A DNA stretch of 53,727 nucleotides, taken from IMG/VR virus record IMGVR_UViG_3300046459_000313, positions 1-53,727 of that record; one strand, written 5' to 3'. A program made the translations under genes and the position numbers. Within the stretch, counting starts at the first letter, position 1. Every line of letters begins with the position of its first letter. The notes below the pieces were generated by a model. That model saw nothing but the letters and a program-made list of their open reading frames with translations, did not search any database and was not told the DNA's origin. Below, one piece after another: positions 13,547 through 23,900 of this stretch. This DNA comes from a virus.

Positions 13547-13708
13547 TCACGCGGGTTCTTCGAAGGGCGGCACGTCGGGCTCGAGGAACAGTCCCTCGTA
13601 CTGCGGCTCGGGCTGCTCCTCGGCGAGCCCGAGGTCGACGAGCGTCCCCATGTCGGCGGCGCTGTCGTCCACGCGCCGCTGTACCGGCTGCGGCGGAAAG
13701 TCAGGCAT
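13547..13708 (-). CDS. small acidic hypothetical protein, 53 aa
   Basis: Start at 13708, overlapping the end of the collagen-like gene. The product begins [20 protein letters not shown] and is P/E-rich and acidic, ending [11 protein letters not shown]. It is the last gene of the late operon before the terminator. Not recognised. Confidence 0.5.
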   Translation of the reverse strand: MPDFPPQPVQRRVDDSAADMGTLVDLGLAEEQPEPQYEGLFLEPDVPPFEEPA

Positions 13709-14357
13709 CGAGTCTCCTGTACATGGCGGTTGCTGAGAGGGCGCCCAGGCCGAGCAGGCCCTTGCGGGAGTCGGACGACGGAGCCTCGCCACCATCGCGG
13801 CGGCACACCAGCGCGTCCGGGTCATCCGGCGGGGGCTGGAGGCTGTACCCGTCGGGGCACGTCTGGCCGTCCTTGCCGTCTGTACCGTCCTTGCCGTCGG
13901 CGCCAGGCGGACCGGCCGGACCGGTGTCGCCCTTCGGGCCGGCAGGACCGACAACGGACTGGCCGTCCGCACCCGGGACGCCCGTGGGCCCTGGCGAGCC
14001 GACACCAGCGGCGCCGTCGTCGCCATCCGTTCCGGGGCTGCCGCTCGGGCCCACCGGCCCGGTCGGGCCGATCGGTCCGGGCTCGCCCTGGTCGCCCTGC
14101 GGTCCAGGCGGCCCGACGACCGAGGCACCGGGCTGGCCGCGGCTGCCGGGCGGGCCGGCGACCGGGGACTCCCCCAGTCGCTCGACCTGCTGCGCGAGAG
14201 CGTCGCGCGCCTCGTTCGCGGTGCGGAGGTCGTGGGACAACCCCTGCAGGGTGATGACCAGAAATGCGAACCCGGCCAGGATCACGGCAACAGCCACGGC
14301 GAATGCCACGTCGGAGCGTTGGCGTGCGATGAGACCTGCGTTTCTGTGTCGCCTCAC
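13701..14357 (-). CDS. collagen-like membrane-anchored protein, 218 aa
   Basis: GTG 14357 overlaps the previous stop (GTGA). A membrane helix lies near residues 18-38 ([21 protein letters not shown]), then a short coiled coil ([19 protein letters not shown]). About 30 Gly-X-Y triplets follow at residues 68-165 ([19 protein letters not shown]). The C-terminal stretch has [12 protein letters not shown] and one further Cys. It lies after the holins, which is unusual for collagen-like phage proteins normally linked to fibres. It could be a surface or lysis-associated spacer. Confidence 0.7.
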   Translation of the reverse strand: MRRHRNAGLIARQRSDVAFAVAVAVILAGFAFLVITLQGLSHDLRTANEARDALAQQVERLGESPVAGPPGSRGQPGASVVGPPGPQGDQGEPGPIGPTGPVGPSGSPGTDGDDGAAGVGSPGPTGVPGADGQSVVGPAGPKGDTGPAGPPGADGKDGTDGKDGQTCPDGYSLQPPPDDPDALVCRRDGGEAPSSDSRKGLLGLGALSATAMYRRLDA

Positions 14358-14701
14358 GCTGCCGCCCCCTGGGTACTCAGGTACACGGTCAGCAGCAGCA
14401 TCAGCACTGGTGCGACGATCGCCGTGAATATCAGACGCCGGTCAGCGGCGCGCCTCTCGGCTGCCCGTTGATCCGCCTGCACCTTCTGGTCCGCCTCCTG
14501 CTGCCGTGACTCCTCGATGCCCTTGACTCGCTCGACGATTTGCCGGATCGCTTCGTCGCGCGCCAGCTGCTCCAGCTGGTAGCGCTCCATCGAGACCTTG
14601 CCGTCGAGGCGAGCCCCAAGCTCCCGGAAGTCCTCTTTCAGGTCCTGGCGGACGTCTTCGAGGCGACGCATTACCTCGCCGAGAGTCGGGGTGTCGGGCA
14701 C
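14354..14701 (-). CDS. coiled-coil/C-terminal membrane protein, XhlA-like
   Basis: 115 aa from GTG 14701, with GGAG 7 nt upstream. Residues 1-85 form a charged coiled coil ([25 protein letters not shown]...), followed by one membrane helix at about 90-108 ([19 protein letters not shown]). This topology matches the XhlA/BhlA type of holin-associated protein. It lies between a multi-pass holin and the collagen-like gene. Confidence 0.65.
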   Translation of the reverse strand: MPDTPTLGEVMRRLEDVRQDLKEDFRELGARLDGKVSMERYQLEQLARDEAIRQIVERVKGIEESRQQEADQKVQADQRAAERRAADRRLIFTAIVAPVLMLLLTVYLSTQGAAA

Positions 14702-14717
14702 GTGCTAACTCCATTGC

Positions 14718-15065
14718 TCAGGCGCTGGTCGGCTTGACCGGGGCCGTCGACGGGGAGACCTGGCCGCGGGTGAGCAGGCCGAGAACGGCGAGCACCACCG
14801 CGTTGAGGGCGCCGACCGTCTCCGGGGAGACGTTGAACCCGTAGGCGGCGAGCAGCGCGACGGCTGCTGCGACGAGCCCGGTGAACGCGCTGGGCGCGAT
14901 CGGGCGGGTGACGGCAGCCGTGGCCGCGGCGAACACGGCTGAGACCACGGCGACGATCGCGCCGGCCTGCTCGCCGGACAGGCCGGCGTTGAAGGACACC
15001 AGCAGCGACAGGGCGCCGGAGATGCTGGCGATGATGAGAGCGGGCTCTCGGCCGAAGATGCGCAT
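14718..15065 (-). CDS. holin, multi-pass membrane protein
   Basis: 115 aa with three hydrophobic segments (IIASISGALSLLVSFNAG, GAIVAVVSAVFAAATAAV, TGLVAAAVALLAAYGF) and a possible fourth near residue 90. The N-terminus MRIFGREPALI is typical of actinophage holins placed directly after the endolysin gene. The tail is short and polar. Expected to permeabilise the membrane for endolysin release. Confidence 0.75.
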   Translation of the reverse strand: MRIFGREPALIIASISGALSLLVSFNAGLSGEQAGAIVAVVSAVFAAATAAVTRPIAPSAFTGLVAAAVALLAAYGFNVSPETVGALNAVVLAVLGLLTRGQVSPSTAPVKPTSA

Positions 15066-15086
15066 GGGTAGTCCGTTTCTGTGAGG

Positions 15087-16019
15087 TCAGTCGGTGACAG
15101 TGAAGCCTCGGCGGGCGCCGAGCTTGGTGAGGGAGGCCTTGCCGGGGATGCCGTCGGCGGCCTGTCCCTTGTAGCCGCCGCCGGCCTTGGACCGTTGCCA
15201 TGCGGCGTAGGCCTGGACGGTGACGGAGCCGAAGTGCCCGTCGCTGTACTTCTTCGCGAGCAGCCCGGCGTCGACGAGCGCGGCCTCTACGGTCTTCACA
15301 CCGGAGTACGTGACCGGGGTGCCAGCCTTTGCCGGGTTCGAGCGAGCAGCAGCGATCAGCTTGGACAGCGACACGGACGGCTTGACGGGCTTCGGCGGCG
15401 TGGGCTTCGGCGGCGTGGGCGTGGTCTTCGCGCCGAGTCGCTTCTCAACCCGGTCGCGCATCGACGCCATAGTGAAGCCGCGCGGGTCGACCTTCCCGGG
15501 CTGCCACTCCAGGTGCCCGATCACCGAACGGCGGTCCCAGCCATGCGCGCGGCAGATCGCGGCCGCCACCTTCTCGATGGCGAGCAGCTGTGCGGCGGGC
15601 CACGGGTCCTTTCCGTCTCCGAGGTTCTCGCACTCGAAACCGTAGAAATGCCGGTTGCCATCCACGGTGGCCTCGTTGTCAGCGGGCGCGGCGCGTTCGG
15701 CGACGACTGCGGCAAGCACATCCGGATCGCCGAGCCCCGCGTGATTCGCGCGCCCGTAGCCGACAAGGTGGACGGCGCCGTCCTTCGCGATGACGCCGTG
15801 GCACAGCGGTCCAGGGAGGGCGCTGTGCCCGTCCCGGCAGAGCTTCACCGTGGCCGCGGTGCCGCTGGTCACGGTGTGGTGGATCATCACGCCGTTCACC
15901 GGACCCCACGGGCCCTTGCTGTTGCGGTTGTGGGTACGCCAGTCACCGACCTGGACGACGTGCAGGCCCTCGTCAAGGAGGGCTTGCAGGAATCTGTCAG
16001 CGGACAAAGGGGTGGCCAT
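15087..16019 (-). CDS. endolysin: N-acetylmuramoyl-L-alanine amidase
   Basis: 310 aa from ATG 16019 (GGAGG 4 nt upstream); an ATG 15 nt earlier lacks a site. The Amidase_2 fold is visible: HHTV (H47/H48), HGVIAKDGAVHLVGYGRANHAG, FECEN, IGHLEW (H169) and KVDPRGF (D178), the usual zinc and catalytic positions. A Pro-rich linker (about 200-215) leads to a C-terminal peptidoglycan-binding-like region (VKTVEAALVDAGLL...SVTVQAYAAWQ). It cleaves the stem peptide from the glycan and works with the holin encoded next. Confidence 0.9.
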   Translation of the reverse strand: MATPLSADRFLQALLDEGLHVVQVGDWRTHNRNSKGPWGPVNGVMIHHTVTSGTAATVKLCRDGHSALPGPLCHGVIAKDGAVHLVGYGRANHAGLGDPDVLAAVVAERAAPADNEATVDGNRHFYGFECENLGDGKDPWPAAQLLAIEKVAAAICRAHGWDRRSVIGHLEWQPGKVDPRGFTMASMRDRVEKRLGAKTTPTPPKPTPPKPVKPSVSLSKLIAAARSNPAKAGTPVTYSGVKTVEAALVDAGLLAKKYSDGHFGSVTVQAYAAWQRSKAGGGYKGQAADGIPGKASLTKLGARRGFTVTD

Positions 16020-16035
16020 CAGGCCTCCAGACATG

Positions 16036-16056
16036 AAAAAAGCCCCGGTCAGGGGC
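16036..16056 (-). terminator. canonical rho-independent terminator between tail and lysis genes
   Basis: On the leftward strand GCCCC-N5-GGGGC is followed by six Ts, ending about 17 nt before the endolysin start. It would limit or time read-through from the tail genes into the lysis genes. Confidence 0.65.
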
Positions 16057-16080
16057 GGTTCGTGGGTGTAGCGGGGTGGG

Positions 16081-16701
16081 TCAGAGGCTGGTGAAGGCGC
16101 CGTTGAAGGAGACCCACGGAGGTTTTGCGGTGGAGGAGGTCCCCCACAGGCTGATGTGGCCGTCGGTCTGCAGGTCGACCTTCAGGGCGAGCCTGTCCGA
16201 GTTGGTGTCGGAGCAGGCGACGACGAATGTCCGCTTCGACGTCGGGCGGGCCGCGCTGGGGAGCGCCGTGTTGGTGAGGGTCCAGGCGCTGGGCACGCTT
16301 CCCGGGTAGGTGGTGCGGCCGATGCCGCCCCGGAACATGATCGTGTCCTCGCCGAAGAGGCTCACCACCCGGTACTGGAACGTCCCGTTGCTGTTGCCGT
16401 CCTGGGACCAGCCCGAGGTCAGGCTGATCGTGGTCCACACCGATGTGCCGACCGCCATGGTCACCCAGGCGGTTCCGTCGTACACCTGCAGCTGGTTGAC
16501 GTCCTGCAGCCACGCCAGCATGCCCTCGACCGGGGCGTAGGCGCCGACGAGGGTGGCCCCGCGTGACGACGCCGACGCGAAGCGGAGCACGCCGCGCGGG
16601 ATGATGCCGTCCGCCAGCGCCTTGACGGCGTCGGGGATGCTCGGCGGATCGGTCATCTGCCACAAGCCGATGTTCTGCCCGTAGCTGTCAGGCGTCGGCA
16701 T
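16081..16701 (-). CDS. minor tail or tail-tip protein, 206 aa
   Basis: The start at 16701 shares the A of the upstream stop (TGATG). It begins MPTPDSYGQNIGLWQMTDPPSIPDAVKAL, a style seen in tail proteins encoded before lysis genes. The C-terminal half is beta-rich (TSVWTTISLTSGWSQD...NGTFQYRVVSLFGEDTIMFRGGIG) and parallels the C-terminal half of the 210-aa protein two genes upstream. Probably a receptor-contacting module. Confidence 0.65.
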   Translation of the reverse strand: MPTPDSYGQNIGLWQMTDPPSIPDAVKALADGIIPRGVLRFASASSRGATLVGAYAPVEGMLAWLQDVNQLQVYDGTAWVTMAVGTSVWTTISLTSGWSQDGNSNGTFQYRVVSLFGEDTIMFRGGIGRTTYPGSVPSAWTLTNTALPSAARPTSKRTFVVACSDTNSDRLALKVDLQTDGHISLWGTSSTAKPPWVSFNGAFTSL

Positions 16702-16961
16702 CAGGGCGCCTCCGGTTCTGTCGGCGCCGGCCAGTCGAGCGGCGCATCGTTCGGGCGGCCAGTGAACTGGGAGACGATCCAACCCTTTGGGGCGAAGAAG
16801 TCACGCAATAGGCCTGCGACTTCCTCCGGACGCAGGGGCGCAACCCCTTCAGGCATGTAGTCGGCATAGACGAGGAACGACAACGACGCCGACCCCATGC
16901 CATCAGCTGTGTCCATCCGGGCCGAAAACGTGGCCTGCGTAGAGAACGCGGAGCCTTCCAT
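16701..16961 (-). CDS. small hypothetical tail-region protein, 86 aa
   Basis: GGGAGG precedes the ATG by 4 nt. The sequence (MEGSAFSTQATFSARMDTAD...EEVAGLLRDFFAPKGWIVSQFTG) looks like a small alpha/beta protein. It lies between two beta-rich minor tail proteins. No known domain recognised. Confidence 0.6.
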   Translation of the reverse strand: MEGSAFSTQATFSARMDTADGMGSASLSFLVYADYMPEGVAPLRPEEVAGLLRDFFAPKGWIVSQFTGRPNDAPLDWPAPTEPEAP

Positions 16962-16971
16962 GGAGCCTCCC

Positions 16972-17604
16972 TTAGAGGTCGTAGTAGGAGCCGTCGAGGG
17001 CGAACCATCGGGTGTAGTTCGGCGTCGTCAGGCCGTGGATTTGGAGCACGCCGCCAGCGGACACTTCGGCGGCAGTGACGCCCTTGGTGTCGGAGCTGGA
17101 CTGGCGACGCACCGTCCATGTGCGGGCGTATGAAGGGCGACAGCCCGCGGGAAGCGCTGCCGAGAAGGGCGTTTGAGCGATGACGTCCGTGGTGCAGGCC
17201 ACGGAGCCTCTGAGTTCGACGCGTCCGGAGCCTGCCACTGTCACCAGCCGGTACTGGGCCGGGCCGAAGACGTTGAATGGCGTGGTGAAGTTGGCGAGGA
17301 GAGGGATGTCCGTCCACGCCCCGTTGGAGGCGGTTGGGCCCGCGTACCGCCCCAGCGCCACCGCGGCCCCGGCAGAGGAGACGGTGACGCGGATGATGTC
17401 GCCAATAACTGGCGCCTGGTAGGCCTCGTCCCGGAGGGCGACGATGCCGTCCGTGGTGGTGACGGTGCCGTCCGTACCGACCGTGGCGACCACGGCCCGG
17501 TACCAGTCGCTGCCGCGGACGGCGGGCGTTGTCTTGCCGACCTGGGCGGCGTGCCGTTTAAGCGCTGCCGCCAGGGCCTGCGTTGCTGCTTGGCCGGACT
17601 TCAC
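16972..17604 (-). CDS. minor tail protein, 210 aa
   Basis: The GTG start overlaps the upstream stop (GTGA). An N-terminal helical stretch (QAATQALAAALKRHAAQVGK) precedes a beta-rich body with VGTDGTVTTTDGIVALRDEAYQAPVIGDIIRV, resembling an OB-like fold of baseplate components. The C-terminus (TTPNYTRWFALDGSYYDL) is aromatic-rich. Likely a tail-tip component assembled with the DUF5047-like protein. Confidence 0.65.
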   Translation of the reverse strand: MKSGQAATQALAAALKRHAAQVGKTTPAVRGSDWYRAVVATVGTDGTVTTTDGIVALRDEAYQAPVIGDIIRVTVSSAGAAVALGRYAGPTASNGAWTDIPLLANFTTPFNVFGPAQYRLVTVAGSGRVELRGSVACTTDVIAQTPFSAALPAGCRPSYARTWTVRRQSSSDTKGVTAAEVSAGGVLQIHGLTTPNYTRWFALDGSYYDL

Positions 17605-18689
17605 GAGTCCTCCTTGGCGCTGATCGTGCCGATCGGGAAGTCGCCGCCGTCGTCCAGCGGGACGGTGAAGGATGCGATCTGGTGGAGTTCCCGGAGGCCG
17701 TCCGGATGCGTGACCCGGATGACGTCACCGGGCTCCAAGGCCGGGTTCGGCATGGAGCTGAGATCGCCCTTCGTGTTGGGCGCCCTGGCGGCTCTCAACT
17801 TGACGTTGGCCGCTGCGGTACACGCGGCCAGGGTCGTCAGCGTCGAGCTGCTGTAGGTGGTGGGGCGGTGCCCGAAGGGCCCGTCCCAGTACGTCGGCGA
17901 TCCGGGATCGGTATCGACCGCCAGGTACTGCACGGGTGCGCCGGCGCCTGTCGAGTCGCCCTTGGCGAGGACCCCGTTGAAAACGCCGTCCGCGCTCATC
18001 GACCGGGTGCCCTTGACGTAGACGCCGCCCTCGGTGGCCTCGACCGCCCATACCGGGGTGACGGCGAGGAGGTCCGGCAGTGCGCTGATGACGAAGACGC
18101 CGTCGGCGTTCACGAAGCATTCGGCGCCGGCCGCTGCGGCTATCTCCTGGCAGGCCGCCCACGGGTCGCCGTCCGCATCCCAGGCTCGAGGGCCGATTGC
18201 CGCGTCGACGATGAGGCTGATGACCTGAGCGTCCGGAATGGATCGTGTGATCAGGGCGGTGATCGCCCCGACCACGGTGCCGGTCGCCTGGTAGGGGGTT
18301 GTGAACTTGTCGTCGGCAACGATGGCGGAGATGTCTTTGCCGGTCAGCGTCACCGGCCCTTCGGCAGGATCGCCCTCGACCTCGTCGAGCCGGAACGTGC
18401 CCAGCGGGACGAGTTCGGTGGTGCCGTCGCCGTATTCGACGCCTCTGCGAATCACTAGCCGGGCCCCGTAGGTGGCGAGCTGGTCGACCGGGGTCAGCGG
18501 TATCAGCGAGACGTCAGCGGTGGTGACGGTGCACGTCCGACGGATCGCCTGCCCGCGGTCGACGGGCACGCTCCCGCCCGTGTGCTCGACCGGGACAACC
18601 CGGCCGTCCGTCATGAACAGCAGCACCTCTGTCACCGGGCGATGGGATTCGGCGAGGCGTGGCAGGAACCGGGCGGAGACGGGGTACAT
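17601..18689 (-). CDS. minor tail protein, DUF5047-like hub component
   Basis: 362 aa beginning MYPVSARFLPRLAESHRPVTEVLLF, the hallmark start of DUF5047-type actinophage tail proteins. The body contains IPLTPVDQLATYGARLVIRRGVEYGDG...VPLGTFRLDEVEG and later PALEPGDVIRVTHPDG, features of gp27/tail-hub-like folds. It lies directly downstream of the large minor tail protein, its usual place in siphovirus tail clusters. Confidence 0.75.
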   Translation of the reverse strand: MYPVSARFLPRLAESHRPVTEVLLFMTDGRVVPVEHTGGSVPVDRGQAIRRTCTVTTADVSLIPLTPVDQLATYGARLVIRRGVEYGDGTTELVPLGTFRLDEVEGDPAEGPVTLTGKDISAIVADDKFTTPYQATGTVVGAITALITRSIPDAQVISLIVDAAIGPRAWDADGDPWAACQEIAAAAGAECFVNADGVFVISALPDLLAVTPVWAVEATEGGVYVKGTRSMSADGVFNGVLAKGDSTGAGAPVQYLAVDTDPGSPTYWDGPFGHRPTTYSSSTLTTLAACTAAANVKLRAARAPNTKGDLSSMPNPALEPGDVIRVTHPDGLRELHQIASFTVPLDDGGDFPIGTISAKEDS

Positions 18690-18692
18690 GAA

Positions 18693-20933
18693 TCACCCCA
18701 TCCGGTGGTCGAGGAAGAGATCCTCGCAGGTGGCGTAGGTGCTCAGGAGGTCGGCGCACGTTGCGAACTCGGCGACGACGTCCTGCCAGGTGCGGCCCGC
18801 GGACCCGTTGACGCCGGTGGTGACGGGCATGTCCGTCTCGGTGAGCGGCAGTGTCCAGGCGCGCATGGTCTCCATCGCCGCGCCGCCAGTGCGCCCCTCC
18901 TCGATCTGGCCGACGGTGACGTACATGTCGGAGACGCCCATGCCTGGAGCGGCCTGCCAGAGGAGGACGTTCCCGGAGTCGAGCAGCCAGTGCAGGCCAT
19001 CTCGCTCTTCGTCGGACAGCGTCCAGATGGCCAGGTCGCCTTCCAGGCCCTGGCGTCGACCGGACAAGATCACCGCGTTGCGGCGGCCCTTGACGACATA
19101 GCGGGATTGTTCGATCGGGCGCTGCCAGTCCGGGCCCCGCTGGACCATGACCTGCATGTTTCGCTGCGGATTGCCCGGGTCTTTCAGCCACGCCCAGTTG
19201 GCGTCGGCGTGCGGAATGGTGACGAAGATCGAAAGTTGCGAGAGTGCTGTCCCTGTCGAAGGATCGATTACGTCGACGAGGTACTGCACCCGCGTCGCCA
19301 GCGGCGCCTCGTAGTCCTCGATGACCATCAGGTCCGACGTGATGACGAACGTCCCGTCGTACAGACCTGAAGGACCACGGACCAGGGTCCTCGCACCGGA
19401 TGCGGACACCCTGGACACCCGGAGCAAGAATCCTGGGGTGAGCTCGCGGGCGGTGACGGTGACCGAGGCCGTATCCTCCTGCACCACCGCCTCCATCTTG
19501 GGCAGCGTCTGCCACAGCGCGACACGGTCGATGCGAAGCACCGAGTTTGCCGCGGTGGCTGTCAGCGTCCACTCGACGGCAGCCTGCGTCGCTCCGGCGG
19601 GGGCGATCTGATCGGTGGTCAGCAGCCACCAGCCGGACGCGGGTATTGCACCTGTCGGGTAAGGCGTAAGGCCGAGGTCCGTGTTCGCCGCGTCGTACCA
19701 GCGGATACCCCGGTTCGCTGTCCACCCACCCGCCGTGGTCTGGACGGTGTACATCAGCCTGAAGCCAAGACCGCCGCTCCCCGCCGGCAGCGGGAATTTG
19801 GCGGAGCGAACAGTGGAGGCAGTTGCGGTCGCCGATGTCACCGTCATGGCATACGAGCCGTCGACCGCATAGGCGCCCCAGGGTGTGGAACGCGCCAGCG
19901 TGGCCACCCCTGATGTGCGGGTCCATCCAGCAATACCCTGCTCAAACGAGGCATCGGCGTAGGGCAGGACGCTGCCAGTCTGAATGACCAGAGAGAGCGA
20001 AATGACTGCCTGCTCAAGGCGGAGTACCTGGCCGGCCGACGCGGTATCGATCCCCGCCGCCATGCGCGCCTTTGCAGCCCCTGGCGGCGCCACGGCAGAT
20101 ACCCGCTGTCGCTGGAATCCGGTGCTGGCTGCCGCGAGGGAAGCCCTGGCTGCGGAGAGCTGCGTCCCGGCGGCATCGTAGTAGCGGAGCTCAATCCATG
20201 CGGCTGAGCCGGTCGTGGGCGGAGCCAGATAGGCGTATGCCTGGTACTCGACTCCTGGCGTCACGGCGGGTGAATCGACCGAGAGGATCGACGCGTTGCC
20301 TGCCGCCGTAGCGGTCATGGCAAGGACTTCGCCACCAGCCCAGTACCAGTCGACCGCCCACGACGTCGGCGGCGCCTGGCGGCTGATCGTCGCGTTGACT
20401 TCCGGCGCCCAACCGGAGGTGTCGATCTCCGACGACTCGGTGCCGAAGTCGAACAGGTTGCCCATCGTGCGGATCGGCTCACCGAGGTAAACGTTCTCCC
20501 AGTAGTGGGGAACGGCTGCTCCTGCGGCTGTCGAGGACAGGACGATGCGGACCCGCGTCGCACCCATCGGCGCGGTACCGGCCACACCGACCCGGTGCCA
20601 CGAGGCCGAGGCCGCCGACGTGGTCAGCGACCACAGCATCGACCCGACCGGCGTGTACGTGTTGTCCAGCCACTCCAGGCCGATCCGCTCCGCCTCCGTA
20701 CCGCTGGAGGTGTCCGCGAAGACCTGGTAGGTCTTGCCGGCCGTCACTGGGTAGCCGGTCACGGTCTCGGCCTGCGCATCGCCCGCGGCGTTGCTCTTCA
20801 CCGCCAGCACCTTCGGCCCGTTACGGCCTCCGGTGCCTGCCAGCAGCGAACAGTTCAGGCGCGGACGCCAGCCGGCGAATGTCGGGTCCATCGACTCCGT
20901 CGCCGCGGACAACATGTTGCCGGGGATCGCCAT
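18693..20933 (-). CDS. large minor tail protein with carbohydrate-binding-like repeats, 746 aa
   Basis: The start overlaps the tape-measure stop (TGATG). At least three beta-sandwich repeats of similar layout are visible, each with a V(T/S)(A/P)G...Y-x-(A/V) segment (YPVTAGKTYQVFADTS; PAVTPGVEYQAYAYL), W/Y-rich strands, and G(A)TxxRV/A(K)ARM motifs, resembling CBM4/9 or jelly-roll modules. The C-terminal third (VQEDTASVTVTARELTPG...RNMQVMVQRGPDWQRPIEQSRYVVKGR) resembles a distal-tail structural region. Likely binds host surface glycans. Confidence 0.75.
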   Translation of the reverse strand: MAIPGNMLSAATESMDPTFAGWRPRLNCSLLAGTGGRNGPKVLAVKSNAAGDAQAETVTGYPVTAGKTYQVFADTSSGTEAERIGLEWLDNTYTPVGSMLWSLTTSAASASWHRVGVAGTAPMGATRVRIVLSSTAAGAAVPHYWENVYLGEPIRTMGNLFDFGTESSEIDTSGWAPEVNATISRQAPPTSWAVDWYWAGGEVLAMTATAAGNASILSVDSPAVTPGVEYQAYAYLAPPTTGSAAWIELRYYDAAGTQLSAARASLAAASTGFQRQRVSAVAPPGAAKARMAAGIDTASAGQVLRLEQAVISLSLVIQTGSVLPYADASFEQGIAGWTRTSGVATLARSTPWGAYAVDGSYAMTVTSATATASTVRSAKFPLPAGSGGLGFRLMYTVQTTAGGWTANRGIRWYDAANTDLGLTPYPTGAIPASGWWLLTTDQIAPAGATQAAVEWTLTATAANSVLRIDRVALWQTLPKMEAVVQEDTASVTVTARELTPGFLLRVSRVSASGARTLVRGPSGLYDGTFVITSDLMVIEDYEAPLATRVQYLVDVIDPSTGTALSQLSIFVTIPHADANWAWLKDPGNPQRNMQVMVQRGPDWQRPIEQSRYVVKGRRNAVILSGRRQGLEGDLAIWTLSDEERDGLHWLLDSGNVLLWQAAPGMGVSDMYVTVGQIEEGRTGGAAMETMRAWTLPLTETDMPVTTGVNGSAGRTWQDVVAEFATCADLLSTYATCEDLFLDHRMG

Positions 20934-23900
20934 CAGCTACCTCCTCCCGCACTCAGAACCCGGACGAGCTCTCCGTTGGCCCGGTGGACCTCGGCCCTAG
21001 CGATGTGCGAGATCTCCTCGTTGCCGACGAAGACCTTCACGGACAGGTCGCCGAGCGACCCCATGCCGCCACCGTTGACCAGGGCATTGGCCTGCGACGT
21101 CGTAAAGACCGGCTCCGGCTTCCCAGTGCCGTTGTAGGCGAGGTTCATGCCGGGCTGCAGGTAGCCGCCCGAGTCGTAGGACCCGGGCTTGAACCCGTAG
21201 TGGCTGGTGAACATGGGTGCGCTCCAGCCGCGGGCCCTGGGCCCGACAACGACACCATCACCGCCCCTCGACTCGACGTTGACGCCGCCGATCGTGCCCG
21301 CAGTGTGTCCGACACCGGCGTTCGTGATGCCGATCTGGAACGGGCTCTTGGCGTTGAGGACCCATCCGGGTGGCGCCTGCTTGCCGGAGAATGCCCCGGT
21401 CGCCCACCGACGGTGGGGCTTCTGACCTCGGATCTTCGACTCGATCGCGCTCATGAAGCCGGAGCAGTCCCATGACGGGTTGCCGTTGCCCGCCCACTGG
21501 TAGGGCAGGCCAGCCTGCGTCTTGGCCCACCTGAGAGCAGACTGAATCTTGGGGCCGCCAACGCCGCCCGCGCCCTTCTTGTCGGCCTTCTTCGAGTAGC
21601 CGAAGAGGCTGTCGAGGATGCGGTCCGGGATTTTCCGGACCATCTTCCCGAAGTCGCCGGCTGCGCCTGGGAACTTCGCGAGCAGGGGGTTCACCACCGT
21701 GCTGACGCCGGCTCGGGCTGATGCCTCGAGGCCGTCCTTCAGCCAGTCCGCGGTGTTCTTTACGCTGTCCCATGCCGCTGATCCGGCGCCGGAGACGGTC
21801 TTTCCGATCCACCCGAAGATGCCGCCGTCGGCGAACTTCTGCGTGGTCGGGTTGCCGCCGAGCGCCGGGGCGAGGGCCGCCTTGACGCCAGTGGCGCCCC
21901 GGGTGGTGGCGATTTTGTTCATGGTGGAGACGAAGCCGGAGCCGACAGCCCGGGTGAACTCGGGCCGCATGATGGCCTCGCCGCCGGACAGCTCGAGGCC
22001 GCCGCCGGTCGGGGATACGAACTTGTGAATGTCCTTACCGGGGCTGTAGCCAGGAAGAACACCGCCGGTCGCCCAGCCCTTCGTTTCCATCGGCTGAATC
22101 TTCGGAGCACCGAAAGCCTTCGCGATCATGTTCCACGTCGGCACGATGCCCGCGTTGTAGATCTTGTCGATGATGAAGCGGACGGGCTTCTTTGCGATCT
22201 CCTGGACCTTCGACCACTGCTTGCCGATGAAGTCCTTGGCGTCCTTGAAGCTGTCGCCGACCCGTTTGACGCCCTTGTTGATGTTGTCGAACGCGGGCTT
22301 CAGGGCCTTGTCCCACAGCCACTTACCCTTGTCCGCGATCCATCCGAAGACCGGCTTGGCGTACTTGTCCCACAGTTCCTTGATCTTGCCGCCGACGAGA
22401 CCAGCACCCACCTTGATGAACTCCCAGGCGGGCTTGATCTTGTCGGTCCACATCTTGGTGACCTTGTCGCCGATCCACGTGAAGACCGGCTTGACGTAGG
22501 AGTTCCACAACTCCTTGATCTTGTCTCCGACAAGCCCAGCGCCGACCTTGATGAGCTCCCAAGCAGGCTTGAGCCGCTCATTCCACAGCCACGTCGCCTT
22601 GTCGCCGATCCACGTGAAGATGGGGCTGAACACGTTCGTCCACAGCCACGACCCCACAGCGGCCAGCGCCTTGAATGCGATCACCAAGGGTGCGATCAGG
22701 ATCGTCAGGACGATCGTGGCGAGGATCCGCGCCGCTGCACCGATGAAGCTGAATACCGGGCTGAGGATCGTGTTCCAGAGCCACGATGCGGCCGTACCCA
22801 GCGCCTTCACCGCGATCACGATCGCGCCGAAGACCGGCTTGAGGATGCTGGTCCACACGAACAGCGCACCGGTCTTGATCGCCGACCACACCGCGTCCAC
22901 GATGTTGCGGAACCAGGTGAAATGCTTGTAGGCGTAGATGACGGCGGCAACCAGGGCGACGATCCCGATGATGATCAAGGTGATCGGGTTGGCGTTCATC
23001 ACCAGGTTGAAAGCCAGCATCGCCAGGGTCCACACCCGAGTCGCGATGAACGCGAGGTACATGCCCTGGATCAGCCACGGCAGCGTCTCGGCGATCGACG
23101 CAATCCCGCGCGCCAGCGCACCAAGCACGCGCAGCACCGGCCCCGACAAAGGGGCCAACGACTTCCCTACCTGGTAGAACGCACTGCTGATGTCGCCGAT
23201 CGCCTTCGCGAGTACCGGCCCCTGCTTCGACGCGTAGGCCAGGAACCGCTCGAACTGAGGCGACCCCTTCAGCTGTGAACCCCACGTCGCGAACCGGCCC
23301 GTGATCCGCTGCATAGTCTTCGAGATCGAGTCCATGTGCGGCAGGAAGGCCTGGATCACGCCAGCCATGCCCTTGAAGATGTTCCCGAAGGATGAGCCGA
23401 TCGCCACGATCGCCGGGGTCACGGAGCCCGCCAGATCCTTCTTGAACGTCTTCCACCACGGCGACTTGAAGCCCTTGGACACCTTGTCCTGCAGGATGCC
23501 GATCCCCTTGGCCGCCGCCAGTACGAACGGTGTCAGCCCCGGCAGGGCGTTCTTCAGCCCGACCAGCGCCCTCGTGAACAGCGGCATCACCTGCGGCTGC
23601 AGCGACGTCGACCACGCCTTGAACGCGGTTCGCAGCGAGGTGAACGCGTTGAACGTGCCCCGGGCGGCCGGCGTCAGCTTCGCCAGCTCTGCCTGGTACT
23701 TCGCCTGCGCGAGGGCAGCCTGATCGACGCCCCCGGCCGCAGACTGCGACGCGGAGGCAATCTGACGCTGAGCGCCCGCCACAGCGTCCGCGGCGGACTG
23801 CTGGGCAACCGCGACGTTCGCCGTCGCCTCAGACACCCGCTCCTGCGCCTGCGTGATCTGCCGGGATGTCTCCACCTGCGTTCGGGCGGCCTCAGCCTGA

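Noticed and set aside
22025-23278. 417-codon plus-strand frame opposite the tape measure gene
   Set aside because: Its low-complexity Asp/Arg/Leu repeats mirror the Trp-rich repeats on the coding strand.
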